This document shows, piece after piece, positions 32,097 through 47,000 of a DNA stretch of 64,000 nt. The notes under the pieces were generated by a model. That model saw nothing but the letters and a program-made list of their open reading frames with translations. It did no database searches and was not told the origin of the DNA. Numbering within the stretch: position 1 is the stretch's first letter; every line of letters begins with the position of its first letter. This DNA is from Protonemura montana (Eukaryota; Arthropoda; Insecta; Plecoptera; Nemouridae), in assembly GCA_947568835.1 (NCBI GenBank), contig OX387607.1, positions 13,965,701-14,029,700 on the forward strand, given 5' to 3'. A program made the position numbers and the translations under genes.

Positions 32097-35000
32097 ACGC
32101 TGAGCTTAGCATAAATACTGAGACGGAAAACCAGGATCAAATGCGAGTAATCTATGAGAAAAAAACAAAATTAAATTTCCTTATATTCGAAATGACGGTG
32201 ACTTCCCCTCTGGGCGTCTACCACTTTTGTCGGTATAGTAGTCATCGGTTGGTTATTTCAAAAAGAGTTAAAACATTATCGTTGAGACTCTTGACGTACT
32301 ATAAACCAAATGCCTCTGATTTAATCAAGTGCGGTATGTATCCCACGAGGCTGAAAGTTCACAAATTAAAAATAGAAATGTCGATACTTCGCGGGACCGG
32401 TCAACGATTGGTGGCGAATGCCAATTGGTGCGCAGAATTGTCTTGATTTCCTCGTTGTCATCAATCAAATATTTGGACACGGTCCCCGGTGATAGCACAA
32501 CTCCAAAGAAAAGTTTTTTTAATCTTTTTCCCACGCCTCGGAACCCCTATCTCAACAATTCACTTCTCTCGGTCTACGACGTCGACGCTCTAGTTCCAAA
32601 ACAACTCAATAGGGTCGCCGGGTAAATAAAAGAGCGGCAAAATACACTTTCAGTTTGGTAAAGAAAGGTCTCATACGACACACAAAGAGCGAACATAATT
32701 TCACTTAGATGTGACATAAAAATCCGTATTATATATAATACAGCAAACCATGTAACTCTTCATGAGCTACATAGTTTTTACTGTCTTCTCCGCACACATC
32801 ACGGCCTTATACTTTATTGTACTCTTTCTTCATCCCCTAAAACGTGATTTTCTTTTTACAACCGCCGTCGTCACCATATCGTTATACTCTTTGCGGGCAC
32901 AAATGTTTGCGGAGTCGCCGAGTATTCCCTACTTTCTTGCCGAAGAGAGATCAATGCATGCTGTTCGAAGCCAAACATCAGGCAATTTATCCTGTAAGTC
33001 ATTCCCATGCATCATGGTCGTTGCTGGATGACCATAAATCTTGCCTCGGGTGGCAATCTCAAGCCAGGGTGGGAGGGAGAGGGCAGATACGTTGCTGAAG
33101 TTGAGGGAAACTGCTGCTGTTTGTGTTGCTGTGCAAGACGTTTGACAATATGCTGCGAGAAATTCATTTCCCAGGATTACTATTCAGTATTACGGTCAAA
33201 ATTTGTGGTGGACATTTTAGTTTGAAAATATTAAGTAGCATATTGGGTTCTATTTATACCATGGCTTCTATGAAGACTTTCGTGACTTGGTTTTGCAACT
33301 ATGGTGTTATTTGAGGACTCCTTGTTTGAGTTATATTTTTATGGGGTTTTGTGGGATTTTTTCGGGATAACTGCAGATATATTTAGAGGGCAGGTAACTG
33401 GTAGACCCGGAATGGCGTCATTTTAATTGCATCGAGCCAAAATGTTCTCGTTCCAAAATGTTTGGACACCAAGCAATGTTTAAATTAGTTTATAAGTAAT
33501 AACAACGGAAATGTCTCACACCGTAACGGTCAATCGTGATAGTAAAAATAATAATAATTATTATTATTGAGATTCGATGGCCGATGGCAATAACTGTATA
33601 TAGATTAGAACTAGACGAAAAATCCAGTTTTAATGCTTGATGGATGGGAAGTCTTTTTCGGTATAGACCCGCCAAAGACTCACCACCCTTTTTAACTTTG
33701 TTCTCTGAGCAAACCCACAGACTATCAGTTTCTTTTATCTCCTACGTTTGTTGGGATGTTCAGAATTTAATATTCAACGGATGAATTTCGCGATATTGTC
33801 TCCCAAAATTAGCTTGGACCGCTATTTTAATACAAATAATTAAGAAAAAAATGTTTAATTCATAAGTTTAATACCTGAACCGAGCATGATGCGCATTTTA
33901 TAAACTTCCGGCACCACTTTTCTGCAATCTTTCTCAAGAGGGTCTGAAAGATACTTTTCCTTGGAGAGTTCAGAGGTACTACGGGCCACCTGAGCCACTC
34001 ATTTGACTCAACCACGTCCAGTTTGTTCGAGAACCACTCAATCGTGACCAGTTCAGTCCTGGAACCGTTTAATCGGGGCCCTCGTGTCACTTGGATGTGA
34101 GTTAGCAGAGCTCCAATGGCAGCAAAATGACTTTCCCCGCAATGTCGCTAATATATGCCTCGCGATCCTGTGGGATAAATTGGCTGATGTTCATGTGTCC
34201 CACCGCGAACAAATTGATTTATGTTTGATGATGGATATATAGTGCAGAAGCCTTGGTTGAAACTGATTCAAAGTTTCAGGTTTACAGTTTCAACTTGACC
34301 TACCCGTGAAATCAGGTTTGCTGCAGTTGCTACGGTCATCAACTAATCAAATAGATAGTGTAACTATAAGTACTCGAATGTAATTTTGCTGATTTTACAT
34401 TATTGAATTAAAGTCAAATGTTAGCGTCACAGATTGTACTTAGCATAAAAATAATTTCACTTGTGTCAAATTGCAAGCGTGCATGAAAAAACAGAGTTGA
34501 CTTATGTTTTCCTAGCATTCTCCCTAAGAATCAACCCTTTTTAAGGCTCAACCTTGGAATTTTTCAACCTTAAAGTCCACCTACCTCTCAGGAACCTATT
34601 AGGAACAGGGAACGGGTTACTCCTATGTACAATGATACAAATTGTCACTAGCAATTTGCAGTGTTATGTATAGCTTTACTTAGTTAGATAACTTTCATCT
34701 TTACATCATTCATCTTTCATCTTTACATCATTTATCTTTTCTTCACAATCCAGGAATACTGTTTTTGGTGGTGGTGGACCATGAAATGGCCCAATATGAT
34801 GTGCCCAAAATGCTCAAGGAAGGAAACCCCAAAATAACAAAAAAAGGCACAGAAAACTCCAAAAATGGCTCAAATATGGTCCATTAAAGCAGAGTAAGAC
34901 CACTTTGGCCACAGCATACCGCCAAATTTTTTAATTACGAATATGCGAACCGCACTTTTGGGGATTTGTTGATGAGCTAGATCGAGACCAGTTCTGCCTA

Positions 35001-38000
35001 CAGTCGTAGTCTCTAGACCAAGTTCCTCTTAAGCAAGACCCGTGGTTGTCGTTAACGCAAGAAGCTGTACTTAATGAATGTAATGTCACTTCGAAACAAC
35101 CCCTTACAGCTACTGAATTAAGCATCAAGGGGTTTGGTCAAGGCTGTCATTTCAGACTGCGAGATTGCCTTTGCTTTGATCGTGACTCGCTGTGAATGCA
35201 CAGAATGGCGAGAGTCTGATGTTCGTTCTACAATATAATTGTTTCTAAAGTACAGTTAATTATTTTCAAATTAACTACACTACCGTACTATCAGAGGGCT
35301 AATTTAAAACTGTCTACTCAAAGAATAGGCAAATGGCTTCTTTACCAAAAAAAGAGGATGTTTAAGGATAGATTCACCGTCATTTCGAATGTTAAACAAT
35401 TTAATCTCGTTATTTCTCGCAGATTACTTGCAGATTACGGGGTTTACGCCCAATTAATCTTTATTAATGCCTAACCATATAAACCATACATATATAAATA
35501 TCTGTATGGTTTGTAAACATATATAAACCAACAATATATACTTTAAGCCGTAATGATTTAACTGTAGATGTTTGTTTAAAAGGACCATCGGTGGCATCTA
35601 CCACTACCAAATGTTGCCTGCTCGTTTGCTCAGCCAAAAGCTTAACATTAACGCTGGCTCTCTAACTTTACCAATACAGCCAATGCTAGTACTTGGCTTA
35701 CATCTATCAAGCTCATTCTTACCTTTGTCATCGCCAACTATTCATTGAATCAATTTGCCACTTCAGTACACGTCCACCTCATGTTCCAACTGATGTCGCT
35801 GAACCCAATTCGATCCAGGTAAACTAATAAACTACAAATGTGCATGCAGGCATAGCACAACGGTTCCAAGCACTTTATATTCAAGTACACAAATATACAC
35901 AACGACAAATGATTGCACTCCGCTCCATTTATTTCCCTTGAGAACATCGATTTTATTCCAACCAGTCGAACATCCGGACAACCAAATCCTTTTATTTCAG
36001 CCCGTAAAAAAAAGTCTCTTCCTTCGTGGCATCTCGTCTGCACTCGACACCCATGACTGAAGCCACCCCAACCCCACCCGCACGTAATGCGTTCGGCGGC
36101 CGTCCAAAAAAAAAAAACCACCCCAATGCAAAAAAAAAGAAGAAAACACAAACAAACGCACAGACGCAAAGAGCGGAATGAGTTGCCGGAGTGGGGGTCT
36201 TTATGGGGCGAAAGTTCAAGGCCGACAGGCGTGAGCCCCCACCAAAGGGTGCACACCACGAACGCTGGGAGAAATTTATCGATCTGGCGCGTACGTGGAT
36301 TGGTGAAGATCAGACGGGACTGTTGTTGCGTTGTGCTATCCAATGTGATTTGCATATGATAATTTTCATTCGTAACGACGAGGGTGGTCGTTGAACAGAA
36401 TATACTTCATTGCTTTTAAGAGAGTTTGGGTTTTACACGATTGCGAATGGCGTACATTTGTTTTGTGAATATTCGCGGTGTTGGTTTCTCTTTTATTTTA
36501 ATTAGCTTGGAGCTGGATAGAATGGTGCATCGGGGTTTGGATTCAATACGCCCTTTGAGTGGGAGAGAAATTAATAAATAATTAGTGAGAGAAAACTTCA
36601 AGGGCTTCGCTTTGTTTAAGCGCAAACTGTGGTACTAGATTTGAAGTAAAACATAAAAGTGATTCCTGTGTTCGTGTTCGCTTCGTCGGTTGGTTGGATC
36701 AAAGTTTCACCAAGTTTCTTTGCTGGTTGCTGATCGTGCTTTGATGGAAGCGTCAAAAATGTTTTCAAAAGATTCTGATGCATATTTAATTACTTTTGCG
36801 TTATCGATGAAGACTTAGGTAATCCATCTACACGCGACTACGTCACAGACATGAAATTATGAAAAGAGTCGACATTTTATTGATTTCTCAGATTTCTCTG
36901 TTCTAAGTTTCTTATAGCCTTGTTCCTGCTTCTGGTTTGTCATACGTGGATCGAGTTGTCTTTGACGCTGACAAAAATTACCTTGTTTTACGAATCAGAA
37001 GACACTGATTTTCACAAGGTTTCCAAGATTTTTTTTTTATCAAAAAAACGATTTAAAGTCGGGGGTTTGAATACCAAGTAAAAATCAGCAAAATTTTTCC
37101 CGTTTTTTTCTGAAAAAAAAAATTTTTTTGAAGGATTTTCGCTGACCTGACTTTTCAGTCAGGACCAGTTTTATCAACTTTTAGTGCTGATTTTCCAGTT
37201 GCATATAAGGTTAATAAACAAAAAAGAACTGATTAGTTGTTTCCAAGCAAATAAAAAAATAACGCACTGTTAGCTTTCTAATATACCAGTGTTAAACCAC
37301 ACTTCAGTCATCGAACGGTTCTCGTCAACCTTTGGTCCAGTTTCACAAAAGAAAACTCACTTTTCCGCATACAATTTTCCCCCCTTACTACGACCATTAA
37401 AAAAACGCACAGTTTTCTCCCATTCACCCCGCGATCGCATGGTTGAGCGACATAATTTCACACGCTGCCGGCGAACACCAGTTTAACCTGATCATTAATC
37501 GGCTGATTATCTCAAACAACCTGTGGAAGCGAATGAATGGGGTTGCCAGGGCATCGATCCCTGATACTCGCCCACACCTAAAAGCCGCCATACCTTTATG
37601 TGCTTCCTTCGGCTCATCTTCGATTTCCCAGGCCAACGTCTTGGGATTTCACCTGCTCCCCATTCGCCCACGCGCTCCCGTCCTCCCATGCCTCATACAC
37701 CGATGCGCTCGACAAGGCTCAGTATAGTTTAACTTTCATCTTTACATCGTTCATCTTTCATCTTTACACCATTTACCTTTCATATTTACATCATTTATCT
37801 TTTCTTCACAATCCAGACATCCTGTGGTGGGGGGACCATAACATGGCCCAATATGATGAGCCCAAAATGCTCAAATAATCCCAAAATAACAAAAAAAGGC
37901 CCAGAAAACCCCAAAAATGGCTCAAATATGGTTCATTAAAGCATAGTAAGACACACTAAAGTAAAAAATGACCCAATAATCCCTCATATTTTCTTACTTT

Positions 38001-41000
38001 ACTTCCAAAAACTAAAAGAATCTCTCAAAAAGAATTTTACACAATGACAAATACACTTTGCATATTTATATATACAAGACCTAAACCAGCAAACGCTCGA
38101 AAAAATATATCTACAGAAAGCCAATGATAATTTACGCAGGACAAAGTTACAATTTTCGTGATTTTTTTGAAAGAAAAGTTTCGAAATTTGAATGTATTTC
38201 CTACACCCAATTGAAAGTGTCCTGCTGCAGTGACAGTGCAAATAAACTGCAGTGGCATGCAATTTGCGTTGTTTACCTCACTTAACTTGGTTTCTAGTGC
38301 AGCTCTATCTCTTTGCAAATTGCTTAACGACTCACCATTCAGTTTCTTCCCGACATGTTTTCATTTAAAACTATTTCAAATAGCTACCCAATCAAAATCA
38401 TTTCATATGCACTCATAAATTGCGGGTACATCACTATATTTTGTTCTGCTGAGAAGTTTTGATTGTGTCTATGCTCTAATCAACGCCCCTGGCAGTACTG
38501 TTATCCTTGTTTAACTCCCACACCGTGCCGCTCTCTCTCTCTCTGTTCTGATCAATACCTTCGGACCAAGCAATCTGCTTCACTGAGTTACGTTCTGTAA
38601 TCAACACTGTTATCGCCACGCCGTTAATTAATTTGCTCCTTAATTAAACATCACAATATTGTATAATTTAATTAGTACATTTGACAGTCAGCGCATGGCT
38701 GCGTTATGTAAATTTGAACAGTCGCATTCAAAACGTTCAACCGAAATATATTTAGATTTCTGCGATCTGTTGTTTACGTAAATACAAATAGGATACAAAT
38801 TCTGGCAAAACGAATAAACCGCTCAGTTAAATTAATCAAGTCAAAGCCACAGGTTTGTGAAAGTTTTGTTGAATTATAGGCACTTTGGAATCGGCCACTG
38901 GGAGGTCGACTTGTCGGGAATTTCAATAGCAATAGAGTTGCCACAAGCCTTACCTTGCCACAACCTGGTGGACTCTGACTACACATTGCCAACTTTAGAA
39001 TGCAAAATAAAGCCAGTCTTCACCGGGGAGTTTGAAAATTAACCAGAAAATTATGATCAAACAATGCATAATGCACTTAAATTCTTTGTGAATTTAACAG
39101 TTTATATACGTGAAATTAATTCTATTGAAAAATAAGAACTTAAATGCAAAACTAAAAGTCCGAATGGCTTCTGCTAAATACCTACCGTACACTAGCGGAT
39201 TCTAGCAATGGCTGCCAAAAAGCAGTTTGCAAGCTTGGTTTCCTGCCAAAACCTGATAAAAGTTAAAAGTAATTCAAAGCATATTAATTTTAACTTTGGT
39301 TGATTAACATTTATTGTTTATCATTATATTTTGTTTTCCTGAAATTATTAAATATGTTTCATCCAAAGAAAAACATTATTTTGTTGCTTTTAAATCGGAT
39401 AGTTAACAGTAGCATCATGGTGTCATGTTTTCTACGTTGGTACAAGCACCCCAGAAAGTGGCAAACTCAAATGAATCCTATGAATCCTAATGAATTCTCG
39501 TGGGAGAGTTGGCAATGAGTTTGAATTTATATCGAATTTTTAGTGAGCTTTTTAGACAATTTTCTTTAAGTTATCGACTCTGCAATATTTTTCATATTAC
39601 TATCTAACAAGCTCTGGAAGTTCCATTGCGATCACTATATCTCAGAAAACGGAAAAAGTACTAAATGTTGACTTTTTAAATCAAATACGACACGTTTATG
39701 TATCGTAGTTAATTAATTCTAACTTTCCGTGGATCGACTAGAGTTATGACGTTAGTAAACTACTCTATTATTTACTGCTTCCTTTCTCGAAGGTATGGGT
39801 AGTCGCTGGGTTACAAAACTGGACTACAAATGGTAGAAGCGTTGAGAAGAAGGTTATAGGTAGAGACAGAATGTTAATGTTGATCTACCTGCGGAGCAAA
39901 CAAGCCGGACACACGTGGTAACCGAAGACAAATACAGATGGCGCTTGCAGCCGTCCTTTTAAAAAAACCTCTACAATTAAATAATACCTACTCAAAATAT
40001 CGTTACATGTATATCAAATGTTTAGTTAAAATTGATGGAGATTATTTGAGCACTAATAGTCTCAAAAGCGAGTGACCTACGAGAAATATTGAAATGAAAT
40101 TTCATACGACGGTGACTCCACTTAACGGCGTCTTCCGGTACTCTGAATTTTTGTCGGTAAAGTAGCCAATTGGTGGCCATCTTTCACGCAGAAACTTTAA
40201 CAGTAACGTTCTGTCTCTACCTATAACCTGCACACTCGACGATAGAAGCGTTAGGAAGAAGGTTAAGTTAGGTTAGGTTAGGTTATAATATAAAAAACGG
40301 TAGACGATTTCAAATGTTAATTTTACCCATGTACGAGTTTCCAGTAACGAGCACAAAAGCAAACAGTTTTGGATGCAAGTCATTGATTCAAATCAGTTTC
40401 AGAAACAGTTATTTTAACCCTCACGTTCATTGAAGCTGTAGACAAGAAACTAGCCAAGAAAGAACGGTGCATACTTTAATTAATAATTGAACCACGAAAA
40501 ACTGGTTTGAGCCTGGAAGGATTCAAAGAAATCGATACTTTGAATTGTACGGTCTCATTTTTGTGTGAAATACAGTCCAGTCTTTCGGATAAGCCTTAAA
40601 ATATCACATTGACTATCACTAACTTATCACTTTTCGCGTAGAATTTACCCCTATAAAATACGCAGCACACGCATGCGCGTGTCATTTTCAAGGGGCTTGG
40701 TGACAGTGAATACGCACGCCCGACAGCCCTACAGTCAAACAACGCGCATCATGCTCGCGTGTTCTCGTTAGCATCGATGTAGCATCATGTTCCTCGCCGT
40801 GGGCTTCGATGCCTCAACCGTTTCAATCAAATGCGATCCTCTCTCCGAGACTTCAATAAGAGTAACCAAGCACTGACACCCAACTGACTTCTCAATCAAC
40901 AACCTGGCGAGAGCAACGTTTCATTACCAAATCCTTGTGCTCTCGACGGGCAAAGATCCCGCTCTCTTAATCTCGATCATCGCAAATCACAAGAGAACGC

Positions 41001-44000
41001 TTTTATTTACGATAAAGATTAATTCTTTCTTTTGTCTTGTTTTAATCAACGCGCGTCTGGAAGTCTTCCAGAGGTCTTGAGCTAATATTGGTTCGGTTAA
41101 ACGAGCGATGTGTATGCAGTGACGCAATTGTGCGATGGAGGCTGATTAAAGAGTGGTCTGTCCAGCAATTTTAGTGGCAGCTTGTTAGGGAGGGCTGCAG
41201 TGCTGAAGACCCTTTCGGAAAACATTTTAGAGCCATTTGATTGAGGGATTCTTTGCATCGAATGCGGTAACAGGTCTGACGTATTTATTGGATTTATAGT
41301 TTTTTTTTGTCGTTGGTACAGCGGACGGTGGTATCTCTTCGCTCTAACCGAACGGTTTGTCGTGTTGGAAACACCGGTTCTCGTGAGATCACCGAAGTTA
41401 AGCAACACTGCACTGGGGCAGGTATTGGATGGGTGACCATCATACACATGACCCGTTCTGTTCGGGAGAGAGGTTGGAGGGATGAAAGTTAAGTACAGCA
41501 ACTTCATTCGCCTTGCTTATCAACCTCTCGACAGCATGGATTTGTGGAAGAATCCTGTTGTTCGTGTTGTACCGTCCTTCGGAAGGGACGTTAAGCCGGT
41601 GGTCCCCTTGGTGCTTTTCGACAGGAGTCGGCTACGTGCCGGCTCCGGGTTTCTTCTCCTTCCTTCTAGGCTAGGTTAGGTTCATCATCATTCTCATCAT
41701 CATCCACTCATTCACCGACGCCTCTAGACCAGTGCCGCGTGGCCAGATGTCAAAACAGTGCGTCGTGAAATAATAATATCAAATAATATAATAATATTAT
41801 TAAATAATATTATCTTCGCTCCAGGTCGCTTCCTAGGGGTATAACACCTATTAATTGTGCATCCTTTCGGGGTGTGATGACACGGAGATAATTTTCAATG
41901 CATAATCCATGCAATTTTACGTCCTTTAAAGAAAAACAGAAGTTTCTTTTCGCTCTCATTGGTGGAGGCAAGCTCAGGATTGCCGGAATAGTATTTATTT
42001 CAGTAAATCGCCCATCTTAGGCTAACTAACCAATACTTTAGCGAAGGTCTGCGTTCTGCAGCAACATGTACAGGCTTCTAGGATTGAGTGCTTCTGCAGA
42101 GAGGTGCCTCGTGCAGTTGAAAATCCGGGGCTCAGCAATTTTGACAGTCAAAACCGTCAGAGATAGAAGAAGTTAGTAGACATCGAAATAGAGAACGGCT
42201 TTCTGGATCCACGTCTGAAATATAGAGTTTTTTTGAATACCTGAAGATTGTATCAATTTTTCGGTTTCCTGTGTGAAGCAATGTGACGAAGCAATGTCAA
42301 CTTCAACGAGCCATGTTTGACGACAATGCCTCGTCGATCGCAAATAACGATCGATTGTGGCCTTGATGAAACCGCGGCCGACTTTCTGATTTTGGCACAG
42401 ATTAAACAAGGCGCTGCCAAATTGTAAAAACACGCGCGTGATTGATTAAGTTTGCTGTCAGTGATTAATAAAGGAAATTGCCTTTTTTTGTCTGCTGGTA
42501 GAGCGACGTTCTGACAGAAATGATGGAAAATGACTGCAGTATTTCAGATCTATATTTAGATTCACATGACTCATCGTCATGTGACTAGACACTGAAGAGA
42601 ACTTGCTATTAATTTTGACAAAATATTTTAAGCCTGGTTTGAAATAATTAATTACCATTAATTTAACTACCTGGAACTCATGGTGTACATGCCTTAGAAC
42701 CTCCATAACTCAACACAGGCTAAAAAAGCTCCGCACGTCCTGGTAAAATCAGATACCGAATGGACCTAGGGGTGGGTATGGTAAAGTTAGATTCTTATGG
42801 AGTAAGTAGTCTTATTGATTAGGATGAAATCTTATTTAAATTACCTACCTAACTACTGCACCGGCTAAAGTCACCCCTTAACATAGTTTTAGTGCGTTTC
42901 TGACATTGGCCTCGCTTATAAAACTGGGGATTTTACTTACTCCTGTCAATGTCGGTAAGATTTGCGGTCCACTGAACTCCCAAGCAGCGCGAGCTCGTCT
43001 TAAGCTCGGTCAAAAATAAAACCGGTAAAAAAACGCATACCTCGTTCCACGGCTACGACGCCTGCGGCGCACTTTTCCCAACGAGAGGCTTACGGTATGC
43101 TCAGACTAAAACAGACTCAACCAAAGGAAAATACCGTCGCCTTTACCTCTTTGTCCTGCGTATCGAGGCTTTGGGTGACCAACGCAGTAGCGAAATCATT
43201 TTCTGGGTCACGTAGATTTTCTTTGTCAGCAACGCAAACTAGATGGCGCAACATTTTCATTCGCGAAACTTCTTTTGAAAAGTTTACCGCGTCGCCGAAT
43301 CTTTTGATAGATTGCCTTTGAATTGATCGCAAAGCTCGTAGGTATAACGCCGATTGGTGGTTATATTTACACTGCACCGATAACGTAATACATATTGTTT
43401 GAAAGGGCACCCCGTCGATGAAAGGTCAAAGCATTCGGTAGCCTTACAACGGATTCGAATTTCATTGAGCGACTCTGTAGAGAGTTGAAACTTTCACCGA
43501 GTTTAATCACGGCAAGCTAGCGGCCGCGAGTGCGTGTGGTTAATGACTGTTTCGCTGACCTTTTCTTGCTATCCTCCCTCCAACAACTTCGTTCTTCCGT
43601 TGCCGTCCGTGCTAATCGCTTACGGCTAATGAAGATACTACTGGGCCGCCGGCTTCTGGTTATAATCACTTCGACAGCGACCCATTAGACGTGGGTTGAT
43701 GTCACAAGGGGATTGATTTATTGAACGGGTCAAAGTTAGACAAAATTGGGAAATGATGACGCAGTTCGCTTTTCTTTTAGTGTGTCAGCTGCTGTAAGAC
43801 TATGAATTCTTCAATACGTGCTCCGATTAGGGCATGGCATCTGAAAGCTTCGTGGCACGCAAAGGTGTGGACACATCTGAACTTTCAGCGAGAAAATCTC
43901 GTGTTTTTAGAAGTGAACCCCGAAAGATCACGCAAACATCCGATTTTAATTGTTCACTACAATTGGTGTCAAGCGGTGGGATTTTGCTGCACTGGCTTTG

Positions 44001-47000
44001 AAACCTATTTTACTGCGTTATCTTTGAATTATGGTAAAGACTTATCTCTGTGACAATTGGCACCGGTAAGTGAGCGTTCAAACATGACTGTAATTATCAG
44101 CAATCCAAGCGTTGTTGTCTGGGGAAGTCTGATTTATCTTACCTCTCTATGACGCGGGAAAATTTACTGAGACGGATGCAAAGATACCATACCTACGTTC
44201 TTTATTATGTGAACCAAGTTTCAATGTTGTAAAGTCCTGTCATAAAGATAACTACCAGATGTCAAAGTGTCCATGGAGGTGAATCATAATTTACTAAACC
44301 TGCATTTCACTAATTAAGACTTGATTTTTTAAGGTCGGGAGTCAGTCCAAGTTTTCCTATGGTTCGTTAAGGAATTAAATGCTCGTTGCATGCAATAATT
44401 ATACAGCAAATCCAAAGCCCTGATTTCAAGCAAATTTATTTTCCATAACCATTCATTGAACCGAGAACTGGACCACGATAAAGACTCACGGGGCGAGCGG
44501 TAAAACACTTATATATTCTAGTTTAGGAAGAAAAGTCGATGATTCAGATGATGAAAGACCAACATTTTGCTCCTCTTTAGCCCAACCTTTCTATTTAAAC
44601 TAAAAACCGTACCAGCGTTGCTTTAGAAATCGTTGCTATGGCTCAGGTTTCCTTTTCTATTAACAGTTCAGTCTCGCTAATGGTGCAAACCCAATTTCAA
44701 GGCAACGTACATGAGATGTCAGCATCTTGTCTACCTTGAAGTGATTGATTGACTTATCCTTTTTCTCACTTTGACTTACTGGTCGAATTACCTAATGGCC
44801 AGTTTTAAAAATGTCCAGTAAATTTGATATTACATTGCAAAACTTGCCCAAAATACACCCATAAAGCAGATTTTAAGTTCAAACCCCAACAATTTGGGGG
44901 GAATGTTGTTATGGTAACAACTCCTGAAAATCTGGAAACATCATATGCGATTGGCTGATCGTTTTTAAACACCGGGGGTGCAGAGAAACGAGGCTGCCAG
45001 CATATTTTTTCGCATCAAAGACAACCTTGGTCTCCAAGGTTGGCGTTACACCTGAATATTTCGGCACGTGCTAGATTGAGCGTCGCGTGGGCGGGCAAAA
45101 AGATTCAAAGAATCCTAGACAGGAGGATTCCTTTCAATCGAGTAAAAGAGACTCTTTCAGCGGCGTTTGTCAAAGAGATTTTTCGGGAAATTTGGGGTCT
45201 CCAGCGCGTGTAACGACTCAATAATTCTATATCGCCGGTTTCACGCGGCGTCCCAATGAAGCTTTTAGCGAGAGCGATGGAGACGTTCGGGATTCGGTCC
45301 GTGGTCTGCATGATCGAGCTTTGATTCTTTGATTCCGAGGCGTGATGCATGATCGAGCTTTGCAAGCGCTGATTCCGAGGAAAAGATGTATTTTGTGACA
45401 AAGGCTTACAATTTTGTGAGATTTATGAATTTGGTCTTGTATTGGGTAGCAAAATGGGTTTTCGTGTCGCGAATTCTCGATTCGGGACTGGGTTTTACAA
45501 TATTTGGAGAAACTTTCTTCAAAAATCGTCTCGCTAGAAGTCTTTCAGCTACGTTATTCTCTAAGTCTTCCAATAATATAATTCCAACGTTTATGAAACG
45601 TTGAACACATTAAAACATACATTTTAGATGATATCAGTATTTGAAGGAGAATCAGTCATTGTATACCTTGTCAAAGGATCTTTGGTCATAAAAACAGCCA
45701 AAAAAAGTATGTCAGCATTTTTTTTTGAAGTAGCTTTACCCATTTAAAGGTGTCACCTCGCTTAGTCATTCCCGTGACACCAAAATAATTGGCTAACTGA
45801 TATCCCGTTCTTGTTTTCCCGACTTGCCTGGACGAGGTTTAGATATCATGAAGGTTCAAACTTAGGTCGAACTACTACCTTGATTGATAGGCAATAGTTA
45901 AACGGAATTAAAAATGCATTTTGAAATTGAAAGTTTTACATAATTTGGAAAAGTAATTTCTTTTGAAGTGAGTGATATAAACGGAAAGCATGCAGGAGTT
46001 TTTTTAATTATCTTCGTATCTTCAAAATTGATCATTTTAGGCTAGTGGGGTGTGCTGGAAATGTGCAAAAGTCGCAAATGAACCAATTTGTAAGCATCGT
46101 GGATCTTAATTTTTAATATAAGCAAGACAGCTCCTGATAAGGAAACTGGTTTATGAAAGCTAGGTACAAACCATTGTACATTCCTTACCAGTCTCCCAAA
46201 TAATGCTAACAATCCGAAACATATTTCTAGTAGACCGTCGCCCGAGTTCAGCCAGGTTTTGTTTCCCTCGAAATGTCGGGCTTGATGTCTCAATGATCAA
46301 TGATCTGTATTTTGTATTTGTTTACAAAATACACGAAACACGAAATATGGGAGTCATTTGTGTAGACAATATAAATATTTGACTAATAGAATGAAAACAT
46401 TTTGCTGTCAAAAGCGCCCCGAGATAATTTCTGGAAACATTTCCACATTTATCTTTAATCCGTCTAGAATGGATAATTCCAACCTGTCAGTTCGCAAGTC
46501 TGAATGAAATGGGGCGTGGAGCGGAATATTTACCTCTCAGTTATTTGTTTCTTGGAGATTTTCAAAGCAATATTGTTCATTCTCGTTTAACGAACGGACA
46601 TTAATTAGAGACACAAGTTTCCTTGCTAAAATGTTACTTTAGAGAAAGGATTTTATGGAAAAAAAAATGCAAAACACAATTTCCTTTCTCTTGCTCGTGG
46701 CTTTCAAGCGGTAATTTCTAATTAGTGAACCTTATAATGGAAAGATTTCCATAACGTCGGCTGCTTCGCTCATGTCCCAATCTAGTCCGACACACGGGAA
46801 TTTAGCATTTTAAGGTAATCTAATAAAATCGCTCGCCGATGAAGCCGAACACTTAACAGATTGCCTCGAAACGGGCGTTGATCTCGTTATCCTTGTTTTT
46901 CCTAAGCAATCGCTTTCCAGTTCGATAATTCAGTAAACAAGACCTACCCCTCACCCCACCAGAGTGACTCGCGTTCATTAGCGTCATCTTGGCGACGCTA

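Noticed and set aside
33860..34090. Minus-strand open frame of 76 codons with several Trp and Cys residues
   Set aside because: No family recognised, no second exon and no matching repeat copy. Left unassigned.
36191..36394. Open frame on + with a charged, protein-like composition ([17 protein letters not shown])
   Set aside because: I do not recognise it, it has no clear splice sites, and no neighbouring exon continues it. It could be an exon of an unknown gene, but the evidence is too thin to annotate.
38284..38350. Minus-strand stretch reading [20 protein letters not shown] before a GTAAAC
   Set aside because: It looks like a coiled-coil exon with a donor, but there is no convincing acceptor and no partner exon nearby. 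Chance or an old pseudogene is as likely.
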